Of a stretch of DNA of 64,000 nt, positions 10,035 to 18,810 are shown in pieces; positions within the stretch are counted from its first letter, which is position 1, and each line of letters starts with the position of its first letter. The stretch comes from Nocardia nova (GTDB taxonomy: Bacteria > Actinomycetota > Actinomycetes > Mycobacteriales > Mycobacteriaceae), in contig NZ_PSZE01000002.1 of assembly GCF_002933465.1 (NCBI RefSeq), positions 62,001-126,000 of the forward strand. Reading direction: 5' to 3'. Under the pieces are notes generated by a model. That model did not search any database. It was given only the letters and a program-made list of their open reading frames with translations, and was not told the origin of the DNA. The translations under genes and the position numbers were made by a program.

Positions 10035-10790
10035 CTAGGCGCGGAAGCGGGTGACCAACCGGGTACCGCTCGCGTCTTCGTTGATCTCGCGCAGCACAAG
10101 GTAATTCACGCCGTGCCAGGCCCGGCGATTCCACTTGCCGAATGAGATGCGGGTTCCCGGACCGCCGGTGGCCGCCGGTACTGCCTTGACCTTCTCCATT
10201 CCGCGCATGACCCCCAGTGGTGTCAGGCTGGCGGCTTTGCCGATCCCGGTGGCCAGGCCGAGGCCGCAGTCGTAGGCCAAGGTGGGCACGCAGTTGTCCT
10301 GCCGGTAGCCGAAGCGCTCGGCGAACCGCGCCTGCATGGCCTGTGTTACCGGGTTCGCCTCGTCGTACTGGTCCACGCCGATCCAGCCGCGAAGGTCGCG
10401 CATCCACCCGGGGATGCAGTAGCACAGGATGAATGCGGTGCACATGTAGCGCGGCGGGTTCCACCCGGCCGCGGTGAACGCGGCATTCATCTCGATCCCG
10501 GGTAAACCGAATCCGAAGTAGGCCACCGCGTCGGGCTTGCGGGCCATCAGGTTGGCCACTGTCACGCTCATGTCGCGGTCGACCTGACCGACGCCCTCGC
10601 TGTGCACGATCTCCAGGCCCTCCCGGCGACACGCGTCGGCGAAGTACTCGGTGTAGCCGTAGCCTGGTGCGGCCCGCTCGAACACCACACCGACAGTTTT
10701 GAGTCCGCGGTCGGCGATCGCCTCGGCGATCAGGTAGGGCTCTTCGGGAAGTGAGCCGTTACCGAACCCGAAGACTTCGGGTCCGGGGGA
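10035..10790 (-). pseudogene. ABC transporter substrate-binding protein (Leu/Ile/Val-binding family), 5'-truncated
   Basis: The C-terminal two thirds of a type-1 periplasmic binding protein. The frame reads inward from about 10790 through LIAEAIADRGLKTVGVVFER and YFADACRREGLEIV to the stop at 10035-10037. Roughly 250 codons remain of a usual 400, and the signal peptide and N-terminal lobe are gone. The lost 5' end coincides with the lost 5' end of the divergent amidohydrolase, so one deletion probably removed both. In related genomes such proteins feed branched-chain or aromatic acid uptake (family knowledge). Not functional as it stands. Confidence 0.75.
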
Positions 10791-11423
10791 TTCCCGCCGC
10801 AGGTCGCCGAGGAGGCGCCCTTCGCGGTGATGACCACCCTAATGGGCACCACGTCGATGATGGCGTGCGCCGATCTGCTGTTCTCGCCGGTGTTCCACAA
10901 GCACCCGAACTTGAAGGTGGCGTTTTCCGAGGGCGGAATCGGCTGGATCCCATATCTGATCGAACGTGCCGACTACGTGTGGCGCAAGCACAAGTACTAC
11001 CAGAACATCCATCCCACTGTGCAGCCCTCGGATTTGTTCCGCCGCAACATCTCCGGATGTTTCATCGAGGACGACTTCGGGGTCAAGAGCCGCTACGAGA
11101 CCGGCGTCGACAACATCACCTGGGAGTGCGACTACCCGCATTCCGACTCGTTTTGGCCCAAGAGCCGGGCCAGGGCCGAGGAGGTCTTCGCCGACGTCCC
11201 CGACGACGAGGTGCACAAGATGGTGGAGTTGAACACTCGACGCATCTACAACTTCCCGGAGGCTGGCTACACCGCTCACACGGCCGACGCCGGAAATCCC
11301 TGGCGGCCCAACAACGGTGAACCGGCCGACGCCTCGGATACCTGGCTGCAGGGTCAGCAGCACGGCGACACCGCCGAGATCAAGAAATCCCTCGGCGACC
11401 TGTTCACCGGCAGCAAGGCGTAG
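10784..11423 (+). pseudogene. amidohydrolase family 2 protein, 5'-truncated
   Basis: The C-terminal half (about 210 codons) of a TIM-barrel metal-dependent hydrolase of the decarboxylase-like amidohydrolase-2 group. It shows HPNLKVAFSEGGIGWIPYL and the C-terminal metal/active-site region ITWECDYPHSDSFWP. The frame enters from 10784 with FPPQVAEEAPFAV and no start codon. It would normally be 400 residues, so the N-terminal HxH metal ligands are missing. It is divergent from and abuts the truncated substrate-binding gene. A 13-bp hairpin follows the stop. Confidence 0.75.
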
Positions 11424-11432
11424 GTGCCCGGC

Positions 11433-11461
11433 ATCTGGTCCGCCCGGCGGGCGGACCAGAT
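11433..11461 (+). terminator. terminator after the amidohydrolase fragment
   Basis: Perfect 13-bp stem (11433-11445 with 11449-11461) and a 3-nt loop, 10 nt after the stop. Confidence 0.7.
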
Positions 11462-11479
11462 CACCGGACCTCCTACGGG

Positions 11480-12093
11480 CTCGGCTTTACCATGACGGTC
11501 GAGCCCGCCGGGGACACCGCTACGGCACCGTCATGATCGACCTCGGAACACGGCGACCGGTCGACCTCATCGACGGCCGGGATGGTGATGCTCTGGCGGC
11601 ATGGCTCCGTGCCAGGCCTCTGCCGCAGATCATCTGCCGCGACCGGGTCGGCGGCGCTCGGCAGGGAGCCCCGGACGCACTACAGGTCGCCGACCGGTTT
11701 CACCTGGGCAGAATCTTGGGCAGGTCGTCGAGAGCCATCGGTCGTGAGCTGGGCTTGCATCCTGCCACGGCGCGCAAGTTCGCGGGCGCCGCAACGGTCG
11801 ATCCGCTGGTCGCGAAGAACCAGCAGCGCTCAACCGTCCTCGATGGCTACCACGAACATCTGCACCGTCGCTGGAACGATGGCATCCGCAACGCCGCCCA
11901 ACCCACCCGCGAGATCGCCGAAATGGGCTATCCCGGCACCGAACAGCAGGTCCAACGCTACCTGCGCCGATACCGCGCCAGCACAAGCCAAATCGCGATT
12001 CCCGCACCCTGGCCCCCATCGGTTCGCAAGCACTTCGACCGTGGTGCCGCTCGCCGGCGATGGTGGGATCGGGCCGTGGCGAGCCGGCGGTGA
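11480..12093 (+). pseudogene. ISL3-family transposase remnant
   Basis: The frame reads RRGHRYGTVMIDLGTRRPVD, DGDALAAWLR, IICRDRVGGARQGAPDALQV and ADRFHLGRIL, the DDE core of ISL3 transposases. The start is missing, the usual stretch between CRDR and GAPDA is shortened, and the end runs into unrelated sequence near 12040. No terminal repeats are evident. It bounds the decayed island on its right side, with IS5 and IS3 remnants on the left. Confidence 0.75.
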
Positions 12094-12317
12094 GGTAGTT
12101 GGCCGTGCGTAATGAGACAGATTATTGATCTGTTAAGATCCGGTTGCGCTCGAGGGGGCTGCGGGCGCGTATGACTGGCACGCCGGTTCCGGTACTCGAG
12201 TCTGTGGCGCCCGCATGACTCTCCTCCTGCCGGCTGCTCAGGCGGACTGCGTGCCCTGGCGGCTACAACGGGCGATGCGCGTTGTTCTGATCTACCGGAC
12301 AAGGAAGTTGATCAACC

Positions 12318-12839
12318 ATGGATATGACGTCTCTCGATGTCGGTGTGGGACTGTTGCGGGTTGTGGGGGGCCTGACGATGGCTGCACACGGTTATCAAAA
12401 ATTCTTCTCGGGTGGGCGGATCGCCGGTACGGCGCGCTGGTTCGACGGCATGGGCATGCGGCCGGGGCGAGTGCACGCTTTGTCTGCTGCCTCTGTCGAA
12501 ATCATCGCCGGGCTGTTCCTCGCGATCGGAATGCTCACACCGTTCGCCGGTGCCGCATTCGTCGCGTTGATGCTGGTCGCGGCCTATACCGTGCACCGCG
12601 CAAACGGATTCTTCAGTGTGAATTCGGGTTGGGAATACAACTTGGTTCTCGCGGTGCTCGGCGCATCGGTCGCCATCACGGGGCCGGGCCAGATCTCAGT
12701 GGATCATCTACTGGGACTGGACGATACGCTGGCCGGTGTGCCGGGAGGGCTGATCGCGTTGGTGGGTGGTGTCGCGGCCGGGCTGGCGCAGCTGGTGATC
12801 TTCTATCGCCCGCCGCGGGAAGTAGCGGCGCAGAGCTGA
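12318..12839 (+). CDS. DoxX-family membrane protein
   Basis: Four-helix inner-membrane protein of 173 residues. RVVGGLTMAAHGYQKFF near residues 14-30 and SAASVEIIAGLFLAIGMLTP near 56-75 are DoxX signatures. In mycobacteria DoxX works with SodA and a thiosulfate sulfurtransferase in oxidative and thiol stress; those partners are not here. AAGGAAG 6-12 nt before ATG 12318 fits a ribosome-binding site. It converges on the double TetR gene, separated by a hairpin. Confidence 0.85.
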   Translation: MDMTSLDVGVGLLRVVGGLTMAAHGYQKFFSGGRIAGTARWFDGMGMRPGRVHALSAASVEIIAGLFLAIGMLTPFAGAAFVALMLVAAYTVHRANGFFSVNSGWEYNLVLAVLGASVAITGPGQISVDHLLGLDDTLAGVPGGLIALVGGVAAGLAQLVIFYRPPREVAAQS

Positions 12840-13056
12840 GCTCGGACTGCCCGCGGTGAACAGCTGCAATTCACGTGTTGCCATTGCGCCCACTCCGGTG
12901 AGGTTGACGACACCTCTCGATGCTTCGACTCGAGGAGGTGCCGGAACCGGAGTTCCGGCCTGGTGCAGCCTGGATCCAGGTGGCGTGGGCCGTGTGGCCC
13001 GCTCACCGAGCCTGGTCACGGCATTGCTGTAACAGTCTTTCTGTCCACGGATCTCG

Positions 13057-13090
13057 GTCCGCCGCGCTCGCCGGGGTGAGCGCGGCGGAC
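13057..13090. terminator. bidirectional terminator
   Basis: Perfect 13-bp GC-rich stem (13057-13069 with 13078-13090) and an 8-nt loop between the convergent DoxX and TetR genes. The remaining 280-nt gap shows no gene. Confidence 0.8.
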
Positions 13091-13120
13091 TAAGGAAGGC
13101 GTTGCATGGGAGACGAACAT

Positions 13121-14341
13121 CTAGTCGCAGTTGTTTCCCAGTAGTACCGCGCGCATAAGTGCATGAACTCGGGCGAGGCTCTCTGGGCGGCGGTCGAAGC
13201 GCAGGCGATGGCCGACGTCGACTACTTGGGCGATGGCGGCGTGCACGCGGAAGCGGGCCTCGGTCGGCTCGTCGTCGAGAAGGCTCGCCCACTCCAGGAC
13301 GTTTTGGCGTTGCACCGCGAGCAGCCGACGTTGTTCGGCCGCAGGAAGATTCGAGAATTCCGCGAAGTAAACGGGCAGGATCTCCGGCATGGCGAAGTTG
13401 ACTCGGGCGAAGCGGTCGGCGATACGTAGTGCGGCATCGGCGCGGCTGCTCGCCTCGGCCAATGCCTCGGCGTTGGCAATGGCTATCCGCTCGCCGGTGC
13501 GGTGGAAGGCCGCCGCCAACAGTTCGGACTTGCTGGGAAAGTAACGGTACACACTGGAGGCGTTGATCCCGACGGCCGCGCCGATTTCCTCGATGCTCGC
13601 CTCGTGATAGCCCTGGCGGCCGAAGCTGCGGATCGCCTCGGTGAGCAGCCGCTCACGTTTGGAGCTTTGCGGCAGGCCGCGCACCGGTATCTCGGCTGCG
13701 GGTCGCGGGGGCGCGGGCGGCAGTTCAGTGTGCAGGATCGACCAGCAGATGTCCTGCAGTAGATCAACCAGAGTGGCACGCGGCAAGGCGGCGCGGTGCA
13801 GGGTGATACTGCCGATGGTGCTGAGCATCCCGGTTCCTATGATTGCTACGTCGTTCGGGTCCACGTCGGGATGTACTTCGGCGATGGCCGATTCCACCGT
13901 CGCTTGCAGTTCGTCGTAAATCAGCCGGATACGGCGGCGGTCGTCGCCCTCTAGATAACGCCGCTCCCACCGATACAGCCCGCCCTCGCGGCGTACGTCG
14001 ACAACGTGGGCGGCGAGTGTGCGGATGAGCGTGATGATGCGGGCTTCGGGTGCGAGACCTGGATCGTCGGTGGCCTGCGCGGCGTCCAGCAGTAGCTGTG
14101 CACCGCCCTCGGTGGCGGCCACGAGTAACGCGTACTTACTGCGGAAGTGGCGGTACAGGGCAGGGCCGGAAATGCCGACCTCGGCTGCGATCTCGTTGAC
14201 ACCGACCGGATGAAAACCGCGCTCGCTGAATGCACGCGACGCCGCGCGCACGATCTGCGCTTTCCGGTCCTTGGGCCTGCGTCGAACTCTCGTGCCGTCT
14301 GCTTGCGCGGAAGCGAGGCCGGACTTGGAATCTGCGACCAT
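13121..14341 (-). CDS. double-domain TetR/AcrR regulator
   Basis: A 406-residue protein with two complete TetR DNA-binding domains in tandem. The first helix-turn-helix (GVNEIAAEVGISGPALYRHF) is near residues 45-65; the second (SIEEIGAAVGINASSVYRYF) is near 245-265. Each is followed by a helical ligand domain. Single-domain TetRs are about 200 residues, so this is a fusion of two. ATG 14341 is chosen because GAGGAG lies 6 nt upstream; an upstream in-frame start at 14407 is less likely. Similar double TetRs accompany acyl-CoA genes in Actinobacteria. AT-rich sequence at 14400-14425 probably holds its promoter. Confidence 0.88.
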   Translation of the reverse strand: MVADSKSGLASAQADGTRVRRRPKDRKAQIVRAASRAFSERGFHPVGVNEIAAEVGISGPALYRHFRSKYALLVAATEGGAQLLLDAAQATDDPGLAPEARIITLIRTLAAHVVDVRREGGLYRWERRYLEGDDRRRIRLIYDELQATVESAIAEVHPDVDPNDVAIIGTGMLSTIGSITLHRAALPRATLVDLLQDICWSILHTELPPAPPRPAAEIPVRGLPQSSKRERLLTEAIRSFGRQGYHEASIEEIGAAVGINASSVYRYFPSKSELLAAAFHRTGERIAIANAEALAEASSRADAALRIADRFARVNFAMPEILPVYFAEFSNLPAAEQRRLLAVQRQNVLEWASLLDDEPTEARFRVHAAIAQVVDVGHRLRFDRRPESLARVHALMRAVLLGNNCD

Positions 14342-14495
14342 GCACCTCTCCTCTTCGTGCGGGCCGCATACCGACAGCGCCACGCTGGCCAATAGAGTTG
14401 ACCGCAATCTAATAGTTTAACGATTCAGCGTTTTAGTGCGTATCTGGGTGCCTTGACGGAGACCGCGACGGTTCGTCATCACCGAGCCCCGATGA

Positions 14496-14697
14496 CAGCT
14501 TCCATCTGGCGGCGGGCTCGATATCTCGACTCTGATCGGGCACTGCCGGGAACGGGCTGGCCGACTTCGAAGTGCCGCAGTAGGTGACCGTGGTGGGCGA
14601 GCCGTTGCCACGCAACGCGGGCGGCAAACTGCTCAAAGCCGCGTTGCGGGTACGGAGGATGTGGGGCGATCCCCTCCGGAGAGAACCGCGACGCTGA
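14496..14697 (+). pseudogene. acyl-CoA synthetase C-terminal relic
   Basis: The plus strand reads STLIGHCRER, then in the next frame LADFEVPQ, an in-frame TAG at 14581-14583, and VTVVGEPLPRNAGGKLLKAA. LPRNAGGKLLK is the catalytic-lysine motif at the C-terminus of acyl-CoA synthetases. Only about 65 codons survive, with one frameshift and one stop, so it is an old relic of a FadD-type gene. Confidence 0.6.
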
Positions 14698-14754
14698 CCG
14701 GCGGTGCCGGTGCTCGGTCGTTTCGGGCCGGTGTGGCGGGGGTACTGCCGCCTC

Positions 14755-16113
14755 ATGGGTTTCGAATCGGCGAATATCGTGGACTTTCCGCGGGCGGACG
14801 TCTTCGAATGGTTCACCCGGCCCGGTGCGCTGACCAGGCTGGCGCCGCCGTGGCAACCGGTGCGGGTGGTCCGTGAGGCGGGATCGCTGAAGGACGGGCG
14901 CGCCGAACTGGCACTGCCCGGCAACCTGCGCTGGGTGGCCCGCCACGATCCGGCCGCCTACGATCCGCCGCATCGTTTCGCCGACGAACTCGTCGCCGAG
15001 GGCCCCGCCTCGGCCTTCGCGCATGTGGTGCGGTGGCGCCATACCCACGGCTTCGAAGCAGTCGACGCGGGACGCACCCGAATCGTCGACGAGGTGGATA
15101 CGCCCGTGCCCGCCGCGCTGCTGCGGCCCATGTTCGAATACCGCCACCGGCAGCTGGCCGGTGATCTGGCGGCCCACGCCCGGGCCGCCGAGAACGGCCT
15201 GCGGTCGTCGACCATCGCGATCACCGGCGCCTCGGGACTCGTCGGGACCGCACTGACCGCCTTTCTGCGAACCGGCGGGCACCGGGTGATCCGGCTGGTG
15301 CGCGGGCCCGCGCGCGAACGCGACGAGCGGCAGTGGGATCCGGCCGCTCCCGCTGCCGACCTCCTGGACGGGGTGGACGCGCTGATACATCTGGCCGGGG
15401 CGCCGATCGCGGGCCGGTTCACCGACGAGCACAAACGCCGCGTGCGCGACAGCCGCGTGGAGCCCACACGCGCGCTCGCGGAGCTGGCCGCGCGGACCGG
15501 ATTGCCGACCTTCGTCGGTGCTTCGGCGATCGGCTACTACGGCTACGACTGCGGTGATCGCTTGCTCACCGAGGACAGTCCGGCCGGTGACGGATATCTG
15601 GCCGAGGTGGTCTCGGCCTGGGAGGACGCCGATCGGCCCGCCCGCGAGGCCGGGGTGCGGGTGGTGCGGGTGCGGACCGGTTTGGTGCAGTCGCCGGCCG
15701 GCGGGCTGCTGCGCTTGTTGCGGCCGTTGTTCAGCGCCGGATTGGGCGGACCGATCGCCGGTGGGCGGCAATGGATGTCGTGGATCGGCATCGACGACAT
15801 GATCGACATCTACCATCGCGCGCTGTGGGACGCCGCCCTGTCCGGTCCGGCGAACGCGGTGGCACCGCATCCGGTCCGCAATGCCGAATACACCCGCACG
15901 CTGGCCCGCGTAGTCAGGCGGCCCGCGATACTTCCGGTGCCGCAGGCCGGTCCGGCGCTGCTGCTGGGCGGGCAGGGCGCGCGGGAGTTGGCCGCGGCGA
16001 GTCAGCGGGTGGAGCCGTCCCGGCTGCTGGCCACCGGCCATCACTTCCGCACCGACCGTCTCGAACCAGCGCTACGGCACGTGCTGGGCCGGCTCGAGGC
16101 GCCGGGGGAGTAG
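14755..16113 (+). CDS. TIGR01777-family SDR epimerase with N-terminal SRPBCC-like domain
   Basis: Two-domain protein of about 452 residues. Residues 1-150 form a START/cyclase-like fold (FEWFTRPGALTRLAPPWQP). From about 160 the Rossmann part begins with IAITGASGLVG, then LIHLAGAPIAGRFTDEHKR, and FVGASAIGYYG carries the YxxxK-like site of this subfamily, followed by a DUF1731-type tail. The family is linked to cell division inhibitor SulA-like or nucleotide-sugar epimerase annotation, but the reaction is unknown. ATG 14755 matches the usual MGFE- start of relatives; a GTG at 14704 would add 17 residues. It ends 6 nt from a convergent antiporter fragment. Confidence 0.85.
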   Translation: MGFESANIVDFPRADVFEWFTRPGALTRLAPPWQPVRVVREAGSLKDGRAELALPGNLRWVARHDPAAYDPPHRFADELVAEGPASAFAHVVRWRHTHGFEAVDAGRTRIVDEVDTPVPAALLRPMFEYRHRQLAGDLAAHARAAENGLRSSTIAITGASGLVGTALTAFLRTGGHRVIRLVRGPARERDERQWDPAAPAADLLDGVDALIHLAGAPIAGRFTDEHKRRVRDSRVEPTRALAELAARTGLPTFVGASAIGYYGYDCGDRLLTEDSPAGDGYLAEVVSAWEDADRPAREAGVRVVRVRTGLVQSPAGGLLRLLRPLFSAGLGGPIAGGRQWMSWIGIDDMIDIYHRALWDAALSGPANAVAPHPVRNAEYTRTLARVVRRPAILPVPQAGPALLLGGQGARELAAASQRVEPSRLLATGHHFRTDRLEPALRHVLGRLEAPGE

Positions 16114-16119
16114 ACCGCC

Positions 16120-16612
16120 TCACCCCACCCAGAGCAGTCCGAGGACGGCCGCGCAGCCGAACACCAGCCACGCTGCGTAGTCGCCCAGGTGGCCACTGTG
16201 CAGCCGGTGCAGTCCCTGCCGCACCGCCCTCACCGAGGCCGGTCGAGAATCGTTGTTGCCCAGCCTGTTTCGCAGGTGGATGCCGAGTAGGGCCAGCGCC
16301 ATCGCGGCCCCGGCGGACACCACGCCGAGGATCGTCGCGTGCAGCGTCCAGCTCGGATCCGGCGCGGACTGCGCCGAGACGACTCCCGACAACGCCCGTT
16401 CTCGATAACCGATCCCATCGCAGAATTGCGCGGCCGCCGCCACCTCACGGCCGAATCGCCCCGGAAGTCCGCTCAGCACACCGGCACCCAACAGCGCGAA
16501 CACCGCGGCGAGCATCGTCACCGGAATGCGGCCGGAAGGGGTGTCGGCAGCCGACACCGCGATCACGAGCGCGGTCAGCGGTACCGAATGCGCCGACTCC
16601 TCCAGTAGGTTG
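16120..16612 (-). pseudogene. Mrp/NuoL-type proton-conducting antiporter subunit, C-terminal fragment
   Basis: The minus-strand frame enters from the IS481 junction near 16612 as LLEESAHSVPLTALVIAVSA and ends WLVFGCAAVLGLLWVG. It has four hydrophobic segments and the phrase LHSGHLGDYAAWLVFG, typical of the C-terminus of NuoL/MrpA/MrpD-like subunits. About 160 of some 500-700 codons remain. Together with mrpF and mrpE upstream it outlines a former Mrp Na+/H+ antiporter operon whose middle was lost. Confidence 0.6.
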
Positions 16613-16915
16613 CCGGTGCGGTGTCGGTGACCGATCGGCCAGGCCGAGTTCGCCGAACTCGCGCCACCGGTTCACCCACTTCGAGGCGCATTGGCGTGAG
16701 ATGCCCATCTCCGCGGCGACGTGCGCGATTGGGCGGGACTGGCAGCGGTGCACGAGGCGGCGACGCCCCTCGATCGACAACGGGGCATGACGGTGAGACA
16801 CGGCGGGTCTTTCTGGCTGGCGGATGCAGGGATTGGCGTTTCTCATCCTCCCCGCCGAAAGACCCGCCCCTCACCTCACACCCCGCACACCGTCACCAAC
16901 CTCATGACCCACAAC
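16613..16915 (-). mobile_element. IS481-family element, left part only
   Basis: The minus strand begins at about 16915 with the IS481-like end TGTTGTGGGTCATGAGG. The transposase N-terminus follows: HAPLSIEGRRRLVHRCQ, a helix-turn-helix (HVAAEMGISRQCASKWVNRW) and LADRSPTPHRQPT. The match stops abruptly near 16613, where antiporter coding sequence begins. The integrase core and the right end are missing. An insertion into mrpF followed by an IS-mediated deletion reaching into the distal antiporter gene explains the arrangement. Confidence 0.75.
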
Positions 16916-17116
16916 AGCTAGCAATGCCAGCACCGTCGCCACGATCAGGTAGTCGGGGCGGTGGGCGGCGAGGCTGATGGTGATCAGCGCCAGCACCGTG
17001 ACCGTTCCGACCATCTGCATTCCGACCAGCCGGTGGGCCGCGCTACCGCGTGCGGACAACCAGATTCCGGGCGGCAGGGCGCCCGCCAGCAGTGCGATCG
17101 AGGCGACGGTCCACAT
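16916..17116 (-). pseudogene. mrpF: MrpF-like antiporter subunit, 3' end cut by IS481
   Basis: ATG 17116 starts a small membrane protein (MWTVASIALLAGALPPGIWL) with three hydrophobic helices, as in MrpF (about 90 residues). MrpF is a small subunit of the Na+/H+ antiporter. Its start overlaps the mrpE stop as TGATG, the classic coupling in these operons. The frame meets the IS481 end at 16915 after about 67 codons, so the C-terminus is replaced. Confidence 0.6.
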
Positions 17117-17603
17117 CAGCGTCGCCGGTCCGGGTCGCGGATCGCGCGCTGCAGCGCGGACTCGGGTAGCGGCAGGGTGTGCAGCCTGATCCGGGAATGT
17201 TCGGGGCCGAGTAGACCACCAGGGAACCGGGTGTCGCCGAGAGCAGAATCGTCGCGGCCGCTTCCGGTCCGTCGCGCTGTGCTGTCGAACCGGTTGCGGG
17301 CAAGGGTAATTCGGTGAACCGGCCGACCGGTCGCCGGCCGCGCGCCACCAGGGCGAGCGCTCCGGCGCCATCTCGCACCACGGTGAGGGCGGTGCGCGCC
17401 ACCCACCGGGGCAGCTGGGCCGGGGGTCGCCACCGTCCCCCGGCCGCACGTCGCGCCGCGCACGCGGCGACCGCGCACAGCAGGGCCAGCACCGCGGCGG
17501 CGATCAACTCCTCCCACGCCGCGACCGTCACGGTGGCTTGCCAGATCAGCACACAGATCAGCCACCAGGCCACCGCCTCCACCACGACACCGCCGCGCCG
17601 CAT
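17116..17603 (-). pseudogene. mrpE: MrpE-like antiporter subunit, one frameshift
   Basis: From ATG 17603, with GAGGAGGA 8 nt upstream, the protein has two N-terminal helices and reads LPRWVARTALTVVRDGAGAL, then ILLSATPGSLVVYS, characteristic of MrpE. At about 17200 the frame must shift by one missing base to continue GPEHSRIRLHTLPLPE and end in a TGA that overlaps the mrpF start. Restored length is about 162 residues. The conserved coupling shows the shifted frame is the true one. Loss of the distal operon suggests a nonfunctional antiporter. Confidence 0.65.
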
Positions 17604-17715
17604 CCGCACCTCCTCCTCGGGGCCGCACCGCAATGGCGCCTACCCGCTCGGCCTGCGGATATCCGGCGATGTCGCCGCCAACCGCGGACCGCCGCCCGCT
17701 CCCTTCCCGGCAGAC

Positions 17716-17741
17716 GTTTGGTTCCCCGGACGCCCGGGTAT
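17716..17741 (+). promoter_or_regulatory. SigF-type promoter of the anti-sigma gene
   Basis: GTTT (17716-17719), a 16-nt spacer and GGGTAT (17736-17741) match the SigF/SigB-type stress promoter of mycobacteria and relatives. It lies 56 nt before the GTG of the RsbW-like gene, suggesting feedback control by a SigF-like factor. Confidence 0.6.
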
Positions 17742-17796
17742 CGGCGACGATGAGCGGAAAAATGCGAGACGCGCCTGCGGGGCGGAAGGAGAGGAC

Positions 17797-18243
17797 GTGT
17801 CCTTGAGCGAGTGGATTTCGCCATCGGCGGACCCGGCGCCTGCGGGTTCGGTCGTCGGCGTGCGAGTACTCGCACAAGCGCGCCAGTTGCTCATGCTGCG
17901 CGCTCTGGCCGAAACGGTCGCTTTGATGGCCGAATTCGCGCTCGACGAGGTGACCGATATCCGGGTGGCGTTGGACGAGATCGCCACCGCGCTGATCGAA
18001 TGCGCCGTGCCCGGATCGTCGATCGAATGCGGTTTCGGCTACGACGGCGACCGGATGTCGGTCGCGGTGACGGCGGTGGCGGTCACTCCGGAGGCGCTGC
18101 ACCAGGACGGACTCGGCTGGCATGTGCTGACCTCCATCACCGACTCGCTCGAGGCCGCCACCGCACCCTTCGATTCGGAGGTGGCCGGATATCCGGTGAC
18201 GGTCGAATTCCGGCGGTTGCGCCGGCACGGCATCACCGCCTGA
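17797..18243 (+). CDS. RsbW-like anti-sigma factor (degenerate HATPase fold)
   Basis: Predicted cytoplasmic anti-sigma protein, 148 residues. It shows the GHKL/RsbW layout: a helix with the N-box region DIRVALDEIATALIECA near residues 58-74 and a G2-like DGLGWHVLTS near 106-115. The N-box lacks the usual Asn that binds Mg-ATP, as also happens in UsfX-like proteins, so kinase activity is doubtful. GTG 17797 follows AAGGAGAGG; the long open frame upstream is not coding. A SigF-type promoter precedes it and a 12-bp hairpin ends it. Probable partners are the STAS proteins at 18912 and 24609 and an unlinked sigma factor (inference). Confidence 0.75.
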   Translation: MSLSEWISPSADPAPAGSVVGVRVLAQARQLLMLRALAETVALMAEFALDEVTDIRVALDEIATALIECAVPGSSIECGFGYDGDRMSVAVTAVAVTPEALHQDGLGWHVLTSITDSLEAATAPFDSEVAGYPVTVEFRRLRRHGITA

Positions 18244-18265
18244 ATATCACCACCAGGGTCGCGGC

Positions 18266-18296
18266 GAGGGCCCGGCAATCGCCCTGCCGGGCCCTC
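18266..18296. terminator. bidirectional terminator
   Basis: Perfect 12-bp stem (18266-18277 with 18285-18296) and 7-nt loop, between the anti-sigma gene (+) and the F420-oxidoreductase fragment (-). Confidence 0.8.
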
Positions 18297-18318
18297 TGGT
18301 TGCACGCCGACCCGAATT

Positions 18319-18800
18319 TCAGCTCGCCGGAGTCAATTCCCGCATGGGGGTATCGAGTTCGCTGCGATAGAAGTCGATGAATCCTTCCGGATCGGGCGCG
18401 GCGTTCTGCATCACCAGATGGTCGAATCCCGCATCCACATATTGCTGCGCGACTTCCAGATAGCGTTTCGGATCGGAACCGCAGGCGAATCGCTCGAGAA
18501 TATCGTCGCGCCGCACGGTAGTGGTCGCCGCGGCGAAATTCACCGGATTCGGCAACTCGCTCATTACCTTCCATCCCGTGAGCGCCCAGCGGGTGGTGTC
18601 CAATGCGGCCTGCGCCGCGGTCTGTTCGTCGGGGGCCCAGGCCATTCCGACTTCGGCGTAACCGCTGCCGCGCCCGCCGGTGCCGCGATAGGTGTCCACG
18701 ATCTGCGCTTCGGGGTCGGTCGCGAACAGCCCGTCGCCGAGTTCGGCGGCAAGTCGGGCGGCGGTCGATTGTCGGCTACCCGCCCCCGCGGTCCGCAACC
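18319..18800 (-). pseudogene. F420-dependent LLM-class oxidoreductase, C-terminal fragment
   Basis: The frame reads LAAELGDGLFATDPEAQIVD, EVGMAWAPDEQTAAQAALD and AGFDHLVMQNAAPDPEGFI, the C-terminal half of an F420-dependent glucose-6-phosphate-dehydrogenase-like luciferase-fold enzyme. About 155 of 320 residues remain. The first recognisable residues lie near 18790; upstream the frame is open by chance but runs into the STAS promoter region. The N-terminal F420-binding half has been lost. Confidence 0.7.
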
Positions 18801-18810
18801 GTATGTGGAC

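Noticed and set aside
14479..16044. A 521-codon minus-strand frame
   Set aside because: It is the antisense shadow of the TIGR01777 gene; the plus strand has recognisable domains and the minus product is low-complexity Arg/Gly/His.
17314..17796. N-terminal extension of the RsbW-like frame
   Set aside because: This part is antisense to mrpE and low-complexity; the GTG at 17797 with AAGGAG is the better start.
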